Source: Fodinicola acaciae (GTDB lineage: Bacteria; Actinomycetota; Actinomycetes; Mycobacteriales; HKI-0501). Taken from it: a DNA stretch of 64,000 bases. Below are positions 1-8,581 of the stretch, piece after piece. A program made the position numbers and the translations under genes. Where the stretch lies: positions 930,001-994,000 of the forward strand of contig NZ_WOTN01000004.1 of the NCBI RefSeq assembly GCF_010993745.1, written 5' to 3'. Numbering within the stretch: position 1 is the first letter of the stretch; every line of letters starts with the position of its first letter. Below the pieces are notes generated by a model that ran no database searches, was not told the DNA's origin, and worked only from the letters and a program-made list of their open reading frames with translations.

Positions 1-162
1 GACGACGGCCACGCCGTCCTGCTGATCAGCCACAATTTCGACCAGGTGATGCGACTTTCGCAGCAGGTGTGGGTGATGCGCGCCGGCCGCTGTGTGGGCG
101 GCCGGCGCACCGAGAAGACCACCGGCGAGGAGATCGTCGCCATGATCACCGGCGCAGCCTGA
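1..162 (+). CDS. Sugar ABC transporter ATP-binding protein (3' end only)
   Basis: The window opens inside this gene; the last 53 codons are present and end in TGA. The visible piece carries the ABC H-loop region (LLISHNFDQV) and the typical tail of simple-sugar importer ATPases of the RbsA/FrcA/XylG type (VWVMRAGRCVGG, then a TGEEIVAMITGA end). The next two genes encode a sugar epimerase and a small-molecule kinase, so the substrate is probably a monosaccharide. The exact sugar cannot be read from this fragment. Confidence 0.8.
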   Translation, partial: DDGHAVLLISHNFDQVMRLSQQVWVMRAGRCVGGRRTEKTTGEEIVAMITGAA

Positions 163-174
163 GAAAGGATCTTC

Positions 175-1026
175 GTGAGCAGTCCGATTGGTGTGCACGC
201 ACTGGTCTTCGTCGGCGACACCTCGCCGTCGTCGGTGTCGGAGGCGATCACGCGCGCGGCCGCCGCCGGCTATGACCTGCTGGAGTTTTCGCTGCACGAC
301 TCGCTCAACCTGGACACCGCGGCGGCCCGTACGCAGTTGCGGGAAGCCGGGCTCGCGGTGGCCTGCTCTCGCGGCTTGGCCTTCGACGCCGATGTTTCCA
401 GCGATGATCCCGAAGTCGTCGCGCGCGGAGTCGCGCTGCTGGAGGACTCGCTGCGGATCACGCGTGAGCTCGGCGGACAAATCCTCACCGGTGCGCTCTA
501 CAGTGCCTTGGGGAAATACGGCAAGCCGCTGACCGGCGCGGGCCGGCGTAACGTCGTGTCCACCCTGCGAGACCTGGCAAAACAGGCTTCCGGCTGGGAC
601 ATGACGCTCGGCCTGGAGATCTGCAACCGCTATGAGACCAACGTCGTCAACACGGCCGCCGACGCGTTGCGGCTGGCCGACGACATCGGTGAGTCCAATG
701 TGGTCATCCACCTCGACACGTATCACATGAACATCGAGGAGGACGACTTCGTACGGCCGGTGCGGCTGGTCGGCGACCGGCTCGGCTACGTCCACGTCGG
801 CGAGAACCACCGCGGCTATCTGGGCGCCGGCCACCTCGACTTCACCGGATTTTTCCACTCGCTGAAGGACGTCGGCTATAACGGACCGGTGACCTTCGAA
901 AGCTTCTCCTCGGCCGTGGTCTCCACCGGCCTGTCCAGCGACCTGGCCGTCTGGCGAAACCTGTGGGACGACGGCGACGATCTGGCCCGGCATGCGCGGC
1001 GGTTCATCGCCGGCCAGCTGCGCTGA
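175..1026 (+). CDS. Sugar phosphate isomerase/epimerase, D-tagatose 3-epimerase-like TIM barrel
   Basis: This 283-residue protein has the AP-endonuclease-2/xylose-isomerase-like TIM barrel. The four metal ligands expected for ketose 3-epimerases lie at Glu148 (LEICNRYETN), Asp181 (IHLDTYHMN), His207 (YVHVGENH) and Glu242 (VTFESFSS), with spacing matching the D-tagatose 3-epimerase family. The GTG start at 175 follows an AAAGGA ribosome site, 12 bases after the ABC ATPase stop. It overlaps the next gene by one base at TGATG, so the three genes form one operon. It probably interconverts the sugar imported by the upstream transporter; the substrate is inferred only from the family. Confidence 0.85.
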   Translation: MSSPIGVHALVFVGDTSPSSVSEAITRAAAAGYDLLEFSLHDSLNLDTAAARTQLREAGLAVACSRGLAFDADVSSDDPEVVARGVALLEDSLRITRELGGQILTGALYSALGKYGKPLTGAGRRNVVSTLRDLAKQASGWDMTLGLEICNRYETNVVNTAADALRLADDIGESNVVIHLDTYHMNIEEDDFVRPVRLVGDRLGYVHVGENHRGYLGAGHLDFTGFFHSLKDVGYNGPVTFESFSSAVVSTGLSSDLAVWRNLWDDGDDLARHARRFIAGQLR

Positions 1027-1646
1027 TGGATCTCCACGTTTTGGCCGAGCGGCTGCGAAAACTTGTCGACGCGCGGCCGGGCCGGGTCATCGTCGGGATC
1101 ACCGGCGCGCCCGGCGCCGGCAAGTCGACACTCGCCGAGTCGCTGGTCGCCGCACTGGTGGGACCGTCGTGGATCGGCACGTGGGTCGCGTACGTGCCGA
1201 TGGACGGATATCACCTGGCCGACGTCGAGCTGGCGCGGATCGGTCTGCTGGACCGGAAAGGCGCTCCGGAGACCTTCGACTCGCTCGGCTACGCGGCCCT
1301 GTTGCGCCGGTTGCGCGCCGACGAGGACGAGGTCGTCTACGCGCCGGGTTTCGAGCGGGAGCTGGAACAACCGATCGCCGGCAGCCTGCCGGTGTTGCGG
1401 CCGGCTCGGCTGATCATCACCGAAGGCAACTACCTGCTGCACTGGCCGGCCGTGCGCGCCGCGCTCGACGAGGTCTGGTTTTGCGAGGTCGCCGAGCAAA
1501 CCCGGATGGCCCGGCTGGTCGCCCGGCACGAACGCTTCGGCAAGTCGCACGAGGACGCGGTGGCGTGGGCGTACGGCTCCGACCAACGCAACGCCGAGAT
1601 CGTCGCCGCCACCCGCGACCGCGCCGACCTCATCGTGCGAAGTTGA
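1026..1646 (+). CDS. Nucleoside/nucleotide kinase family protein (FrcK/uridine-kinase-like)
   Basis: This 206-residue P-loop kinase has Walker A GAPGAGKS at residues 27-34 and the family motif MDGYHL at 59-64, as in phosphoribulokinase/uridine-kinase-like enzymes. The ATG at 1026 overlaps the epimerase stop, which argues for translational coupling and against longer starts. Kinases of this group accompany fructose-type ABC importers in other bacteria (FrcK beside FrcBCA), which suits this operon. The likely role is phosphorylation of the imported or epimerised sugar; the acceptor is not determined by sequence alone. Confidence 0.8.
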   Translation: MDLHVLAERLRKLVDARPGRVIVGITGAPGAGKSTLAESLVAALVGPSWIGTWVAYVPMDGYHLADVELARIGLLDRKGAPETFDSLGYAALLRRLRADEDEVVYAPGFERELEQPIAGSLPVLRPARLIITEGNYLLHWPAVRAALDEVWFCEVAEQTRMARLVARHERFGKSHEDAVAWAYGSDQRNAEIVAATRDRADLIVRS

Positions 1647-1670
1647 CGACCTCAGGCGCAGGACAACAGG

Positions 1671-2543
1671 TCAATCCTTGAGGCCGAGTCGGCCGCCGGT
1701 GAGCCAGATCAGCAGGAGAGCGGCGCCGGTCAGGCCGATCGCCGGACCCCAGTTGCCGCGGGCCTGTACGCCAGGGAAGAGCTGCGGCCAGACCACGAAC
1801 AGGAAGTTGTTGAAACTGGCGTGCATCAGGATCACCATCGGCACACTTTGGCCCGAGCGGTTGAAAAGCCAGGTGAGGACGAAGCTGAACGCGACGGTCG
1901 CGATGGTGAACTGGACGATCGCCCGCCAGCCGCCGCCCTCACCCCAGCTGGTCAGGAACAGCGGATAGTGCCACAGGCCCCACAGCAGGCCGAGGATCGT
2001 GGTGCCGAGCACCGCGCCAAAGCGCTTTTGCAGCCGGGGCAAGGCAAAGTCGCGCCAACCCGGTTCCTCGGCCAGGCCGCTGGTGAGGATCTGCAGCAGC
2101 AGGAAACCGAGATAGGCCGGCAGCACGCTCAACGCTGGCATCGAGAGCGTCTGCAACACTCCTGGCACCGCGAGGCTGCCGACCGCGATGACCAGCGGCG
2201 CGACGAACAGTGCGGCGGCATACCAGCGCAGCCTGACGCGTACGCGGAACAGCCGGCCGCGCCACTCCCGCAGGCCCTCGGCTCCTTCGGCCGCCGCGGT
2301 GACCACGAACGCGGCGGTCAGCGGTCCGAAGTAGGCGCCGGGCATGATGCCGAGCAGCTGGCTCGAGCCGAGAAGTTCGGGAAACTTGAAGGAAAGTGTG
2401 CCGAGTCCGTCGTACGACAGGATGAACGGCAGCCAGAGCAGCCAGCTGATGCCGTCGGCCAGCGCGAAGAACGTCAGCAGCGGATGGCGGCGGACGAAGC
2501 CGCGCACCCGTCCCGACGGTGGTGCCTGCGTCAGTGTCGTCAT
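1671..2543 (-). CDS. CPBP family intramembrane glutamic endopeptidase
   Basis: This is a 290-residue multi-pass membrane protein with all CPBP (Abi/Rce1-like) motifs: EExxxR at Glu159-Glu160-Arg164, the second motif around His192 (WGLWHYPLF), and the third motif His241-Asn245 (HASFN). About seven to eight hydrophobic segments are visible. Family members are membrane proteases used in prenyl-protein maturation, bacteriocin self-immunity or regulation. No bacteriocin gene lies next to it, so the substrate is open. Confidence 0.85.
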   Translation of the reverse strand: MTTLTQAPPSGRVRGFVRRHPLLTFFALADGISWLLWLPFILSYDGLGTLSFKFPELLGSSQLLGIMPGAYFGPLTAAFVVTAAAEGAEGLREWRGRLFRVRVRLRWYAAALFVAPLVIAVGSLAVPGVLQTLSMPALSVLPAYLGFLLLQILTSGLAEEPGWRDFALPRLQKRFGAVLGTTILGLLWGLWHYPLFLTSWGEGGGWRAIVQFTIATVAFSFVLTWLFNRSGQSVPMVILMHASFNNFLFVVWPQLFPGVQARGNWGPAIGLTGAALLLIWLTGGRLGLKD

Positions 2544-2613
2544 GCCTGGAAACGCTAGGAATTCCGGCCAACCGGCACGATGGCGTACGCACGCGTCTTG
2601 GTGGTGGTGCTGA

Positions 2614-3606
2614 CTACACCACCTTGACCGGAGTGCGGAAGGTGTTTCGATAGGCGCTCGGTGAGACGCCGAGCGCGGTCTGCAGATGTTGGCGGAGTGA
2701 CGCGGCGGTGCCGAAGCCGGCGTCGGCGGCGATCCGGTCGACCGACAGGTCGGTCTCCTCCAGCAGCTGCCGCGCGCGCTCGATCCGTTGCTGGGTCAGC
2801 CATTGCACCGGCGAAACGCCGACTTCCTCGCGAAACCGCCTGGTGAAGGTGCGTACGCTCATCGACTCCTGCGCGGCCAGCTCGCGAAGCGTCACCGGCC
2901 GGTGCAGGTGTTTCAGCGCCCAGCCGCGCGCCTTGCCGGTCGAGGAGATCTGCGGCTCCGGCACCGGCCGGCGGATGTACTGCGCCTGGCCACCGTCGCG
3001 ATGCGGCGGCACGACCGTGCCGCGCGCGACCTCGTTTGCCACCGCGGCACCGAAATCCGCGCGGATCATGTGCAGGCACAGGTCGATGCCGGACGCGACG
3101 CCGGCGGAGGTGAGGATGTCGCCGTCATCGGTGTAGAGCACGTCGGGGTCGAGCCGCACCGCCGGATACAGCCGCTGGAACTCGCGTGCCGACCGCCAGT
3201 GCGTGGTCGCCGGCCGTCCGTCCAGCAGTCCAGCCGCCGCCAGCACGAAGGCGCCCGTGCAGATCGACGCGATCCGCGCGGCCGCCGGCACGCGGGCGAA
3301 GGCGGCGGCGAGCGGCGGACTCAGGCTGCCGCCACGCGGCTCGTAGTCGGCGTTGGCCGCTGGTACGACGATCGTGTCGGCCTCGGCCAAGGCCTGCGGA
3401 CCGTGCGTCACGGTGATGGTGAAGTCGGCGTCGGTGTAGACCTCGCCAGGCGCCGGCGTGCACGTGATGACCTCGTACAACGGCCGCCCGTCCGCCGACC
3501 TGGCCTGGCCGAACAGCCGGTGCACGATCCCCAGCTCCATCGGCAGCAACCCGTGCCTGACCAGCACGGCCACCTTGTGCCGCTCCGGAAACGCGAAAAC
3601 CGCCAT
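2614..3606 (-). CDS. GlxA family transcriptional regulator (DJ-1/PfpI domain plus AraC HTH)
   Basis: The N-terminal DJ-1/PfpI-like domain (about residues 5-190) includes the nucleophile-elbow-like segment IASICTGAFVLAAAG. The C-terminal AraC-type double HTH (about 225-325) contains SMSVRTFTRRFREEVG and the second helix around AADAGFGTAASLRQHL. The start is placed at ATG 3606 because AAGGAT lies at proper spacing; an in-frame ATG at 3624 would add six residues. Such regulators usually sense small metabolites through the DJ-1 domain without catalysis. No obvious target gene is adjacent. Confidence 0.85.
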   Translation of the reverse strand: MAVFAFPERHKVAVLVRHGLLPMELGIVHRLFGQARSADGRPLYEVITCTPAPGEVYTDADFTITVTHGPQALAEADTIVVPAANADYEPRGGSLSPPLAAAFARVPAAARIASICTGAFVLAAAGLLDGRPATTHWRSAREFQRLYPAVRLDPDVLYTDDGDILTSAGVASGIDLCLHMIRADFGAAVANEVARGTVVPPHRDGGQAQYIRRPVPEPQISSTGKARGWALKHLHRPVTLRELAAQESMSVRTFTRRFREEVGVSPVQWLTQQRIERARQLLEETDLSVDRIAADAGFGTAASLRQHLQTALGVSPSAYRNTFRTPVKVV

Positions 3607-3650
3607 GGCTCGATCCTTGCACATCCTGCCGCTCCGGCCACAATGGTCGT

Positions 3651-3875
3651 GTGGACAAAGAGGCGAGTTTGGTCAGAACGATCACGGACATCGACCTGGA
3701 CCTGATGGCGCGGGCCAGCGAGATCCTTGGGACGGAGACGGTCAGTGACACGATCGACGCCGCTTTCGGCGAGGTCATCCGACGAGCCGCCGGACGTACG
3801 CTGGTCGCACTCGCCGAGGATGGTGCGTTCGACGCTCTTTTGGAGCCTGGCGCCGAGCATCGGATGTGGCGATAA
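3651..3875 (+). CDS. VapB-family (DUF2191-like) antitoxin, apparently without a toxin
   Basis: This 74-residue protein starts with a ribbon-helix-helix-like segment (VRTITDIDLDLMARASEIL) followed by ETVSDTIDAAFGEVIRRAAG, the classic pattern of VapB antitoxins. The GTG start sits about seven bases after a CACAAT -10-like hexamer, so the mRNA may be leaderless. A VapC PIN-domain toxin would be expected directly downstream but is absent; the next 180 bases contain only a short HAD-like remnant. It is probably an orphan antitoxin or a degraded module. Confidence 0.65.
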   Translation: MDKEASLVRTITDIDLDLMARASEILGTETVSDTIDAAFGEVIRRAAGRTLVALAEDGAFDALLEPGAEHRMWR

Positions 3876-3893
3876 CCGCACGATTGTCGGTCT

Positions 3894-3974
3894 GTGGACC
3901 GTCCGCTGTTGTTTCTCGATGTCGACGGACCGCTCATTCCGTTTGGTGGCACGGATTCGGCAGGCGGTGGATGA
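3894..3974 (+). pseudogene. Remnant of a HAD-like hydrolase N-terminus
   Basis: Reading from GTG 3894 gives 26 codons containing PLLFLDVDGPLIPFG, the DxD motif I of a haloacid-dehalogenase-like family common in actinomycetes, and then a TGA. Nothing resembling the remaining domain follows in any frame up to the next gene at 4053. I read this as a truncated gene left after deletion of the distal part. Confidence 0.5.
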
Positions 3975-4052
3975 GGCGTACTGGCCGGATTGTCGTGGAT
4001 GTTGGCCTGACGGACGTGGAAGTGGCCGGACGTACGGCGGACGCTGGCAGAC

Positions 4053-4850
4053 ATGCGAGTCCTGTGGGTTTACGCGCATCCAGAGCCACGGTCGCTCAAC
4101 GCGGCGCTCCGCCACGAAGGTTTGCGTACGCTGACCGGCCTCGGACATGAGATCCGGCAGTCCGATCTGTATGCCATGAGGTTCGATCCGGTCGTCGACC
4201 GCGACGACTTCGGAGCCGGTGACGGCCGGTTGATCGTCGGCGACGAGTCGCGCCGCGCGTACGAGGGTGGCCGGCTGAGCGACGACATCGTTGCCGAGCA
4301 AGAGAAACTGCTCTGGTCGGACACGGTCGTGCTGCAGTTTCCACTGTGGTGGTTTGGCATGCCGGCGATCCTGAAAGGTTGGTTCGACCGGGTTTTCGTC
4401 AAGGGGTTCGGTTACGGCGTCACACATCCGGACGGTCGGACGAAACGCTATGGTGACGGCGTGCTGAGCGGCCGGCGCGCGCTGGTCGTGGTGACCGCCG
4501 GATCGCCGGCCACCGCGTTGGGGCCGCGCGGCATCAACGGCGACCTCGAAGAGCTGCTGTTTCCGTTGCTGCACGGCACACTTTGGTACGCCGGCATGGC
4601 GCCGCTCGCGCCGCTGCTCGTCCCCGGTGCCGACCGGCCGACCAATTATCACCAGACGGCAGCGAAACTACGCGACCGGCTGATCCGGCTGCCGGACGAG
4701 GAGCCGTTGCCATATCGCCATCAGGACAGCGACGACTACGACGAAAACCTGGTCCTCTGCGACGATCTGGCGACCGGGGAGAGCGGCCTCAGCGTCCATT
4801 GCGGAGATCGGCGATCCGCGGTGCGCGACTTTTCACCGAATCGAGGCTGA
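4053..4850 (+). CDS. NAD(P)H-dependent oxidoreductase, NQO1/MdaB flavodoxin-like
   Basis: The 265-residue protein begins with the flavodoxin-like quinone-reductase pattern VLWVYAHPEPRSLNAAL and carries the family segment LQFPLWWFGMPAILKGWFDR, which shapes the FMN/FAD and quinone site. It likely reduces quinones or related electrophiles by two-electron transfer in the cytoplasm. Its last 62 bases overlap the 3' end of the convergent AlkZ-like gene, so the extreme C-terminus may be poorly conserved. Confidence 0.85.
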   Translation: MRVLWVYAHPEPRSLNAALRHEGLRTLTGLGHEIRQSDLYAMRFDPVVDRDDFGAGDGRLIVGDESRRAYEGGRLSDDIVAEQEKLLWSDTVVLQFPLWWFGMPAILKGWFDRVFVKGFGYGVTHPDGRTKRYGDGVLSGRRALVVVTAGSPATALGPRGINGDLEELLFPLLHGTLWYAGMAPLAPLLVPGADRPTNYHQTAAKLRDRLIRLPDEEPLPYRHQDSDDYDENLVLCDDLATGESGLSVHCGDRRSAVRDFSPNRG

Positions 4851-5949
4851 AACTGCGTACGTCGCCGAGGTCGTCACGCGCGTACGCCTCGACCTTGGCG
4901 ACAGCGGCACGCAGGTCGTCGTCGACCGGCACGAATGCCTGGTATGCGATCGTGCCGGTCTCCGGGTCGAATTCCCACAGCCCGACGATCCGGCCGCGGT
5001 CGACGATCAGGTGGCACGGCGGATCGGCGAGAGAGCCGATCGTCTTGCCGGGTTTTTCGCCTGGTGCCTGACGATCGGCATCGGCCGGGTCGAGCAGCCG
5101 GCGCAGGTCCCGGTGCAGCAGGTGGATGCCGTCGATGCCGGCGACCAGTGCATACTGTGGTTGCGCCGGTGGCGCGAAATCCGCGTATTCGGCGGCCAGG
5201 TCAGCCGGCATCAGCAGATCGTCCTGCAGTGTCACCAAGTCCAGCTCGGCGATCACCTTTTTCGCGGTGGCCGCGCTGAAAGCGGAAAACCAGCGGAAAT
5301 GCTTCAGCGAGGCGGGCGCGGCCCAGCGGAAATACCGTACGGCCAGCTCGACCTGAGCGTCACCGTCCACAGTGGACGGTTGGGACCATCGCGTGTAGCG
5401 ATAGCGTTGCTGGTCCAGCCGGCCGTTCACCGGTACGCGCCGGATCTCGCCGCGTGCCTGCAGCAGGCCGAGCGCCAGCGGCAGCGTGCTCGACATGCCG
5501 CGCTTGCGGCCGGCGTCGCCGAATGACCGCGCGAGGTCGCCGACCGCGTCCTTGATGCCGGCCGGATCCAGCGGCCCGTCGGCCAACGCGTCGACCACCG
5601 CGGCGCCAAGCTTGTCGATCTCGGCGGCGGTCACGCCGAGGTGCTTCTGCGCCGCCGCGAGATCGCCGGCCGGTGCTCCGGCGCCGACCGCGAGGCCGAG
5701 CGCGAAGTCCGAGGCCGGCAGCACGTACGCGCAACCGCGCGCCGACGGCAGCTCGTGGATCGACAGGTCGGCGACCGCCGCGTCGACCTCGGCGCGGCGC
5801 AGGCCGGCGCGCGCGAACAGGCCGAGATACGGCGCGGAGCCGCCGACCGAGCGCATCCAACCGGTCCTGACCAGCACGTCCGCGGCGCTCGCGGCCGGCT
5901 CGCCGGCCAGCCCCTGTCGGTGACACCACCAGGCTCGAAGTTTGTCCAC
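4789..5949 (-). CDS. Winged-helix DNA-binding protein, AlkZ/YcaQ-like
   Basis: This 386-residue protein belongs to the PF06224 winged-helix family that includes the DNA glycosylases AlkZ and YcaQ. Indicators are the N-terminal segment WWCHRQGL, the central stretch AVRYFRWAAPASLKHFRWFS and the late LIVDRGRIVGLWEFDPETG. It may excise alkylated or crosslinked bases, but the catalytic residues of AlkZ cannot be confirmed by eye. A perfect TATAAT lies six bases upstream of the GTG, so the transcript is probably leaderless. Its 3' end overlaps the convergent oxidoreductase gene. Confidence 0.75.
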   Translation of the reverse strand: MDKLRAWWCHRQGLAGEPAASAADVLVRTGWMRSVGGSAPYLGLFARAGLRRAEVDAAVADLSIHELPSARGCAYVLPASDFALGLAVGAGAPAGDLAAAQKHLGVTAAEIDKLGAAVVDALADGPLDPAGIKDAVGDLARSFGDAGRKRGMSSTLPLALGLLQARGEIRRVPVNGRLDQQRYRYTRWSQPSTVDGDAQVELAVRYFRWAAPASLKHFRWFSAFSAATAKKVIAELDLVTLQDDLLMPADLAAEYADFAPPAQPQYALVAGIDGIHLLHRDLRRLLDPADADRQAPGEKPGKTIGSLADPPCHLIVDRGRIVGLWEFDPETGTIAYQAFVPVDDDLRAAVAKVEAYARDDLGDVRSFSLDSVKSRAPRIADLRNGR

Positions 5950-5955
5950 GCCGCG

Positions 5956-5961
5956 ATTATA
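5956..5961 (-). promoter_or_regulatory. -10 box TATAAT of the AlkZ-like gene, leaderless transcript
   Basis: On the minus strand a perfect TATAAT ends six bases before the GTG start at 5949. Transcription would begin at or next to the start codon. The surrounding 40 bases are AT-rich compared with everything nearby. No good -35 box is seen. Confidence 0.55.
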
Positions 5962-5995
5962 ACCACATTGGATATATCCAGCCTAGATATGAGGC

Positions 5996-6748
5996 TCAGC
6001 CGAAATGCGTCCGCGGCCGCGGCAGCGGACCGCCGTCGATGCTGATGTCGATTTTTTCGTTGTAGAAGGCGATGAGTCCGGCGATCGGCAGCAGCTGGCG
6101 GGTCGGAAAGTCGTATGACCAGGCGAGGTCGTCATGGACGGTCTGGGCGGTCCGGACCGACCAATAACCGGTCGTACGGCCTTTGTATGGACATTCCGTC
6201 ACCGTCCGGCTCGGCACCAGGTGGTCGAAACGCACGTCGGTCCGCGGCAGGTAATAGCGCGTCGGCAGGCCGGTCTCGAAGACCATCACCGAGCCGGACG
6301 ACTCGGCCAGCAGCACGCCGTCAAGCTCGACGCGCACGGTGCGAAGCGACCGGACGGCGTCGACGCGCGCGTACGGACTGCGTGGATGGACGAAGATCTC
6401 CTCGTCCTCCTCGAACCAGCTGTCCAACGCGCGCCAGTCGAAGCGCACCAGGTTTTTCAGTGCGCCGTCACCAAAAACACGCGCGCTGCCAGGTCGTACG
6501 GTGTCGCCGACCTTGATTCCGTGCAATCTCGCGGTGCCTCGGCTGGTGGTTTCGGTGGTGCCTTCGTCGACCAACACACCGTCCGCTATGTCGGTGAGCG
6601 GCACGTAATATTGCGGATAGGGTGGCCATTCCCACACGTACACGGCGCTGGTCGTGTCGAAAACGGTGTGGTTGGCCAGAAAGCCGCGTATGCGCCGCGG
6701 CGACGGCTCGACATGGTCGGTTTTCACAATCGCGCGCGGATAGTCCAT
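5996..6748 (-). CDS. DUF427 domain-containing protein
   Basis: The 250-residue protein contains two copies of the DUF427 beta-barrel. Marks are VFDTTSAVYVWEWPPYPQYYVP near the N-terminus and CPYKGRTTGYWSV in the second copy, followed by WSYDFPTRQLLPIAGLIAFYNEKID. DUF427 proteins are common in actinomycetes and have no settled biochemical role. The gene is divergent from a DUF1684 gene with only about 40 bases between the starts, so the two may share a regulatory region. Confidence 0.85.
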   Translation of the reverse strand: MDYPRAIVKTDHVEPSPRRIRGFLANHTVFDTTSAVYVWEWPPYPQYYVPLTDIADGVLVDEGTTETTSRGTARLHGIKVGDTVRPGSARVFGDGALKNLVRFDWRALDSWFEEDEEIFVHPRSPYARVDAVRSLRTVRVELDGVLLAESSGSVMVFETGLPTRYYLPRTDVRFDHLVPSRTVTECPYKGRTTGYWSVRTAQTVHDDLAWSYDFPTRQLLPIAGLIAFYNEKIDISIDGGPLPRPRTHFG

Positions 6749-6787
6749 GTGTTAAGGATGGACCACGACCGACGTTGGGGGGAATCC

Positions 6788-7363
6788 GTGCTGTCGCTGG
6801 TTGACTGGCGCCGGCGGGTCAGCGAGCTGTACGCCGCCGTACGAGCGGCCGCAGACCCCGCCGACGGCCATCGGTTGTGGCGGTCCGGCCGCGACGAGCT
6901 TTTCCAGCGGCATCCGGAAAGTCCGTTGCCGGCCGACGACCCGATGCGGACGTCCGGTGTGCCTTACTGGCCGTACGATCCGGCGTTGCGCTTCGAGCTG
7001 CCGCTGCAGCCGGCGCGGGAACTGACGCTGGACGTGCCGACCGACGGCGAGTTCACCACCTCGATGCGGCGGATCGGTCAGCTGGAGCTGCCGATCGGTG
7101 GCACTGTGGACGTGTGGTCGTTGCGGCAATACGCCGGCGGTCTCTTCGTGCCACTGCGCGACGGCACCGCTGGTGAGACGAGCTATGGCGGCGGTCGTTA
7201 TCTGTTGGACACCGCCAAAGGCGCCGATCTCGGTGGATCGCTGACGATCGACCTGAATTTCCTCTATCACCCGTCCTGTCGCTACAACCCGGCCTGGCAG
7301 TGTCCGCTGGCACCGCCGGGCAACCGGATCGGCGTACGCGTCGAGGCCGGCGAGAGACTTTAG
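6788..7363 (+). CDS. DUF1684 domain-containing protein
   Basis: The 191-residue protein shows the DUF1684 signature: an early WRxRV-type helix (VDWRRRVSELY), FQRHPESPL, the tryptophan/tyrosine-rich YWPYDPALRFE, then the metal-site-like end FLYHPSCRYNPAWQCPLAPPGNRI. The start is GTG 6788 behind a GGGGGGAA stretch; an in-frame ATG at 6758 is possible. Molecular function is unknown. It is divergent from the DUF427 gene. Confidence 0.8.
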   Translation: MLSLVDWRRRVSELYAAVRAAADPADGHRLWRSGRDELFQRHPESPLPADDPMRTSGVPYWPYDPALRFELPLQPARELTLDVPTDGEFTTSMRRIGQLELPIGGTVDVWSLRQYAGGLFVPLRDGTAGETSYGGGRYLLDTAKGADLGGSLTIDLNFLYHPSCRYNPAWQCPLAPPGNRIGVRVEAGERL

Positions 7364-8574
7364 AGCTTGTTGACGACGACCTGGCGGCCGTCCTTCCAGA
7401 CCTGGCTGATCGCGGTCGGCAGGCCGGCCAGGTCGTACGCGTCGCCGCGGACGATGGTCAGGTCGGCGCGATAACCTTCGGCGATCCGGCCGAGCTGGTC
7501 GCCAAGGCCAAGCAGATCGGCGGCCGACGACGTGGTCGCGGCGAGCACGTCGGCCGGTTTCATGCCGCAGGCCGCCATCAACGGCAGCTCTTCCAGGTTT
7601 GTCCCGTGTGGACCGACGCCGCTGTCCGTCCCCATCGCGATCCTCACACCGGCGTCGACCGCTTTGCGCATCGACTCGTGGTGGATGTCCAACACGGCTT
7701 TTGCCTTCCGTACGGCCGATTCCGCCACCGCCGAGCCGGCCTCGGCGGCGCGGATCACGCTCACCGGCGCGACCAGCGTCGGCACCAGCCAGGTGCCGTT
7801 GGCCAGCATCAGCTCGATCGCCTCGTCGTCCAGATAAATGCCGTGCTCGATCGAGCGGACGCCGGCGCGTACGGCGTTTTTGATGCCTTCCGAGCCTTGC
7901 GCGTGCGCCATCACATGGCGGCCCTGCATCGCCGCTTCGGTCACCAGGACGCGCAGCTCCTCGGTGGTGAACTGCGTGTGCCGCGGGTCGTCGGTCGGCG
8001 ACAGCACACCGCCGGTGGAGGCCACCTTGAGCACGTCGGCGCCAGCTCGCAGGATTTCGCGCGCCAGCTTGCGCAACTCGTCGGGACCGTCGGCGATCGC
8101 GGCCGGCCGGCCCGGATGTGGCTCGAACAGCGGCACGCACTTGCCGCTGGGCATCCAGCCGTCGCCGTGGCCGCCGGTCTGGCTGATCAGGCTGATCGCG
8201 ATCAGCATGCGCGGCCCGGCGATGAGGCCGTTGTCGACCGCGAGCTTGACACCGAGGTCGGCGCCGGACGCGTCGCGTACGGTGGTGATGCCGGTCGCCA
8301 GCGTCCGCTCGAGGTTTTGTTTGGCCAGATAGAACTGGTAGGAAAACGGATCCTGCAGGCGGCTGGTCAGGCTCACGTCGGAGACCACGACGTGCACGTG
8401 GCAGTCGATCAGGCCAGGCAGCAGCGTGGTGCCGGAGCAGTCGACGGACTCGTCGGCGTCGAGTCCGGTGCCGACGCCGACGATCCGGTCGCCTTCGACC
8501 ACCACGTCACCCTCCACCGGATCGGCGCCGGAGCCGTCGAAAATCGTCCCGCCGGTGAACAAAATCCGGGTCAT
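7360..8574 (-). CDS. Amidohydrolase family protein (imidazolonepropionase/prolidase-like)
   Basis: The 404-residue enzyme has the metal-dependent amidohydrolase layout. There is an N-terminal beta-sandwich with ILFTGGTIFDGSGADP, the first metal motif LLPGLIDCHVHV, a histidine in GRHVMAHAQGSEGIKNA, another in RSIEHGIYLDDEA, and the late aspartate in IAMGTDSGVGPHG. The ATG at 8574 begins the conserved fold; an upstream in-frame start at 8625 would add an unstructured 17 residues. It hydrolyses C-N bonds in a cyclic or peptide-like substrate that I cannot name. Stop and neighbouring stop overlap by a few bases with the DUF1684 gene. Confidence 0.85.
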   Translation of the reverse strand: MTRILFTGGTIFDGSGADPVEGDVVVEGDRIVGVGTGLDADESVDCSGTTLLPGLIDCHVHVVVSDVSLTSRLQDPFSYQFYLAKQNLERTLATGITTVRDASGADLGVKLAVDNGLIAGPRMLIAISLISQTGGHGDGWMPSGKCVPLFEPHPGRPAAIADGPDELRKLAREILRAGADVLKVASTGGVLSPTDDPRHTQFTTEELRVLVTEAAMQGRHVMAHAQGSEGIKNAVRAGVRSIEHGIYLDDEAIELMLANGTWLVPTLVAPVSVIRAAEAGSAVAESAVRKAKAVLDIHHESMRKAVDAGVRIAMGTDSGVGPHGTNLEELPLMAACGMKPADVLAATTSSAADLLGLGDQLGRIAEGYRADLTIVRGDAYDLAGLPTAISQVWKDGRQVVVNKL

Positions 8575-8581
8575 GCGATCG

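Noticed and set aside
4789-4850. Annotation error at the overlapping 3' ends of the oxidoreductase and AlkZ-like genes
   Set aside because: Both frames read protein-like to their stops; short convergent overlaps are common and one also occurs at 14426-14451.
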